DNA of 64,000 nucleotides from an uncultured Clostridia bacterium (GTDB lineage Bacteria > Bacillota > Clostridia > UBA1381): positions 62,001 through 126,000 of the forward strand of contig CANQQZ010000005.1 in assembly GCA_947626135.1 (NCBI GenBank), read 5' to 3'. Position numbers and translations under genes: made by a program. The notes beneath the pieces were generated by a model. The model worked only from the letters and a program-made list of their open reading frames with translations, ran no database searches and was not told where the DNA came from. Below, one piece after another: positions 62,003 to 64,000 of this stretch. Positions within the stretch are counted from its first letter, which is position 1; every line of letters begins with the position of its first letter.

Positions 62003-62545
62003 ATGTATGAAAATGATATAGAGTATACGCTGATTTCCGAGGAAAAGATAAGGAGCGTAGTTGCGGAGCTTTGCGAAAGGATTAACAGGGATTTTTTCGG
62101 AAAGGAGACAATTTTGCTGATTATTCTGAAGGGCTCTCTGATTTTCGCGTCGGATTTAATGCGCGGACTTGATATTCCCGTTACAATTGATTTTATGCAG
62201 GCGTCGAGCTACGGAACGGGCTCTGAAAGCTCAGGTGAGATTAGTATAAAGAAGGATATGGATAACGATCCCACCGACAAGCATATAATAATCGTTGAGG
62301 ATATAATCGACAGCGGGAGAACGCTGTCGCTGCTGCGCGCAAATTTAGAGGACCGCGGCGCAGCGTCCGTCAGTATATGCGCGCTGCTGTCGAAGCCGGC
62401 ACGGAGGGAGGTAGAGGTTAGAACGGAGTATATAGGCATGGAAATTCCCGACGAGTTTGTAGTTGGCTACGGACTGGATTTCGCCGAGCGCTACAGAAAC
62501 CTCCCGTATATAGGTGTGCTAAAGCCGATAGTTTACAGCGATTAA
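62003..62545 (+). CDS. hpt: Hypoxanthine(-guanine) phosphoribosyltransferase
   Basis: Purine salvage enzyme of 180 residues, transferring phosphoribose from PRPP to hypoxanthine or guanine. The PRPP-binding loop is IIIVEDIIDSGRTLSLL. LLIILKGSLIFASDLMRGL and the flexible-loop region ASSYGTGSESSGEISIKKD are typical, and the end GYGLDFAERYRNLPYIGVLKP is the family signature. The ATG at 62003 is preferred to the in-frame ATG at 61997 because AAAAGGGGGA ends only one base before the latter. It is a single gene whose stop codon overlaps the stop of the convergent membrane protein gene. Confidence 0.96.
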   Translation: MYENDIEYTLISEEKIRSVVAELCERINRDFFGKETILLIILKGSLIFASDLMRGLDIPVTIDFMQASSYGTGSESSGEISIKKDMDNDPTDKHIIIVEDIIDSGRTLSLLRANLEDRGAASVSICALLSKPARREVEVRTEYIGMEIPDEFVVGYGLDFAERYRNLPYIGVLKPIVYSD

Positions 62546-62958
62546 AACAGCCGGTAATGCGGCTTATCCTCGTCAAAAAAGTAATGCCGCAGATAGTCGT
62601 CAAGGATTATGCAGGCGGGCGTAAGCAAAAACCATCCTATTACATACGGCAGACAAATTTGACCGAGTATATTCATAGGCATATCGGAATAGTCCCATAT
62701 GTCCATACCGAGATATATGTTCAGTATACATCCGGAGGCAAATTCAAGCGCCGTTATTATAAATGTTCCGATAATCATTTGCACTATGAACGGCGTTTCA
62801 AAGCTCATAAATTCATTTATCACACCTATGAGCACAAAGCAGACGCCGCCGAGCGCGAACATGGACCAGTGCGACCAGCCCCGCCAGAGGATTTCTCCGA
62901 GAAAGTATGCTATCCCGCCGATTGAAAATAGTATAAAATATTTTATAATGTAACGCAT
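62542..62958 (-). CDS. CmpB-type (putative ABC transporter type IV) membrane protein
   Basis: A 138-residue membrane protein with four helices. The N-terminal pattern FSIGGIAYFLGEILWRGWSHWSMFALGGVCFVLIGVINE matches the family called ABC-transporter type IV or CmpB (PF06541-like). It has no ATPase domain and no ATPase gene beside it, so transport is not proven. The ribosome binding site GGAGGG lies inside the arm of a long hairpin that ends at the start codon. It follows the amidase gene at a distance of 56 bases and may be read through from it. The last four bases overlap the end of hpt. Confidence 0.85.
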   Translation of the reverse strand: MRYIIKYFILFSIGGIAYFLGEILWRGWSHWSMFALGGVCFVLIGVINEFMSFETPFIVQMIIGTFIITALEFASGCILNIYLGMDIWDYSDMPMNILGQICLPYVIGWFLLTPACIILDDYLRHYFFDEDKPHYRLF

Positions 62959-63002
62959 AAAATCCCTCCATAGCGTATTATACGCGTAATGAAGGGATTT
63001 TA
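62958..63002 (-). promoter_or_regulatory. Hairpin enclosing the ribosome binding site of the CmpB-type gene
   Basis: On the minus strand TAAAATCCCTTCAT (63002-62989) pairs with ATGGAGGGATTTTA (62971-62958) over 14 pairs with one G-U. A smaller hairpin GCGTA/TACGC sits inside the loop. The ribosome binding site GGAGGG is wholly in the 3' arm and the start codon begins with its last base. It may also act as terminator of the amidase gene, because UUUUA ends the stem. Confidence 0.65.
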
Positions 63003-63014
63003 TAACGCCGTTCT

Positions 63015-64000
63015 TTACTGTGCGTTAAGATATTCACGTATGAATTTATCCGTACCGGCAGCTATAGCCGAGCCGATTGCGTCCGGGGACGAGTTCAGCA
63101 GCTCGTTATCGGCGGGATTGTCGAAAAAACCTATTTCCATGTATCCGCATACCACCGGGCATTTACAGAAGGCTATCAGCTCCGGCTCGGATGCTATGGG
63201 CTCGTTTGTGCCAAGCAGGGTGCGGGAGCCTATCTCATCGTTTATATATTGTCCGAGAGCATTTCCGGCTGCCGCGTAAGCGTCGGAGGAGCCGAGCGTG
63301 TTCGGCTGGTCGTAAGGACCCTCGAGAGATATATACGAGCTGCCGCTGCCGCCGCCGGCATTGGAATGAATACAAAGGAAAATGTCGGCGTCGGGTTCAA
63401 GGGATGTGTCGCCGTTGGGATAGCAGCAGGACAGGCGGCGTGTGATGGATGGATTTTCGTCGTTTGTCGTTCGCGTAAGACGGACGGTATAGCCCATCTG
63501 CTCAAGATAAGTCTTTGCGGCGAGGCAGTTATTCAGATTGATTTCAGGCTCCGTATCCCTGTCGCCGTTTTCGATTGGGTACCAGCACGCGCCGTTAGGC
63601 GTCACGCGATGCGAGCAGTCCTCGCCCTCGCAATCGGGACCGGATGTGCCGTATTTAAAGTGCCGCCATTCCCCCCAGCCGTTTCCGCTGTTGATCCAGC
63701 CGCTTGCGGCTTTTTCATCATCGCTCATCAGGTCGGAGGATTTACCGTGTCCGGGGTCAAGCACAATGACAATGCTGTTGTCAGCGTCAGCATTTTCAGC
63801 GGCGTTTTCGGCGGTGGAAGCGGGTGGCTCATATCCTCCGAACGAATACGAATACGCGCCGGTGCTTTCGTCAATGCTCTCTGCGCCGAGCATTGCGAGC
63901 GCGGCGCGGGGAATCAGAGTTCCGGCGTCTGCCGCCCACGAGCTTATGCTCTGCCCGTTTATGTACGTTATGTAATCCGGATAATAAACGTCAATAGTAT
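63015..64000 (-). CDS. N-acetylmuramoyl-L-alanine amidase with stalk domain (5' end outside window)
   Basis: Peptidoglycan hydrolase of the Amidase_3 family. The frame stays open to base 64000, so the gene is cut by the right edge; an ATG at 63893 is probably internal. The part upstream of it reads YINGQSISSWAADAGTLIPR and resembles the end of a copper-amine-oxidase-N stalk domain. The catalytic domain starts at IVIVLDPGHGKSSD (zinc His), and includes EINLNNCLAAKTYLEQMGYTVRLTR (zinc Glu) and IFLCIHSNAG (zinc His); CGYMEIGFFDNPADNELL carries the catalytic Glu. An insertion of about 50 residues after the first motif (GWINSGNGWGEWRHFKYG, with CEGEDC) is unusual. A secreted location is inferred. 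The CmpB-type gene follows. Confidence 0.92.
   Translation of the reverse strand, partial: TIDVYYPDYITYINGQSISSWAADAGTLIPRAALAMLGAESIDESTGAYSYSFGGYEPPASTAENAAENADADNSIVIVLDPGHGKSSDLMSDDEKAASGWINSGNGWGEWRHFKYGTSGPDCEGEDCSHRVTPNGACWYPIENGDRDTEPEINLNNCLAAKTYLEQMGYTVRLTRTTNDENPSITRRLSCCYPNGDTSLEPDADIFLCIHSNAGGGSGSSYISLEGPYDQPNTLGSSDAYAAAGNALGQYINDEIGSRTLLGTNEPIASEPELIAFCKCPVVCGYMEIGFFDNPADNELLNSSPDAIGSAIAAGTDKFIREYLNAQ

Overview
The window looks like chromosomal DNA of an anaerobic Gram-positive Clostridia species, probably from a gut or similar plant-polymer-rich habitat. The evidence is a V-type ATPase operon in place of an F-type one within this stretch, strong AGGAGG ribosome binding sites, many TTGACA/TATAAT-like promoters with 17-bp spacers, sortase-anchored pili, copper-amine-oxidase-N 'stalk' domains, an HPr-like protein typical of Clostridia, and an ASKHA/ferredoxin corrinoid activator. 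No rRNA, tRNA, CRISPR array, transposase or prophage gene was seen. The species cannot be named from the sequence alone.

Layout. 1-8097 (+): V-type ATPase genes in the order C-I-K-F-E-A-B-D; the C gene is cut by the left edge. 8158-11445 (-): a large secreted Ig-like protein. 11940-27197 (+): one surface-organelle operon encoding a small coiled-coil protein, a signal peptidase, an LPETG pilin, a class C sortase, an LPQTG Thr-Pro-rich Cna-B protein, a second sortase and a 3121-residue LPATG adhesin. 27233-32194: housekeeping genes (MtaB, a His-less HPr-like protein, a sigma/anti-sigma pair, YlqF, YebC). 32250-36763: a secreted stalk-domain protein, an FGGY sugar kinase and a divergent GH4 alpha-galacturonidase-type enzyme. 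37080-39871 (-): a BlaI/BlaR1-type pair with an unfamiliar sensor domain. 40224-46686: a TetR regulator, an MMPL transporter and a GLUG-repeat surface protein. 46840-50785: an ACT protein, an acetyltransferase, a secreted flavodoxin/aldo-keto reductase fusion and a divergent LysR regulator. 51154-56282 (+): a MATE exporter, a ROK kinase, a MetH-activation-like/RACE fusion and a repeat lipoprotein. 56366-61887 (-): a DUF2798-type membrane protein with a riboswitch-like leader, a secreted GH43 arabinanase-type enzyme and an unknown surface protein. 62003-64000: hpt, a CmpB-type membrane protein and a cell-wall amidase cut by the right edge.

How parts fit together. The pilus operon carries its own signal peptidase and two sortases alongside three substrates with LPxTG signals, so it can process, polymerise and anchor its products. 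The GH43 enzyme, the GH4 enzyme and the FGGY kinase suggest use of pectin side chains (arabinan and galacturonides), although they are not in one operon. Several regulators sit beside readable operators: BlaI, LysR, TetR and the kinase/GH4 divergent region.

Most interesting non-coding observations: a minus-strand leader at about 56970-57087 with a 16-bp closing stem that pairs fully only in the minus RNA and is followed by a U-tract; two 60-bp repeats at 47234-47391 carrying an extended -10 box and a hairpin with one compensatory change; and structured leaders ahead of the pilus operon and the MATE gene. Most interesting proteins: the giant adhesin with split Cys/His repeats, the exported flavodoxin/aldo-keto reductase fusion, and the MetH-activation-like/ASKHA fusion. 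All functions are inferred from reading the sequence; no database search was run.
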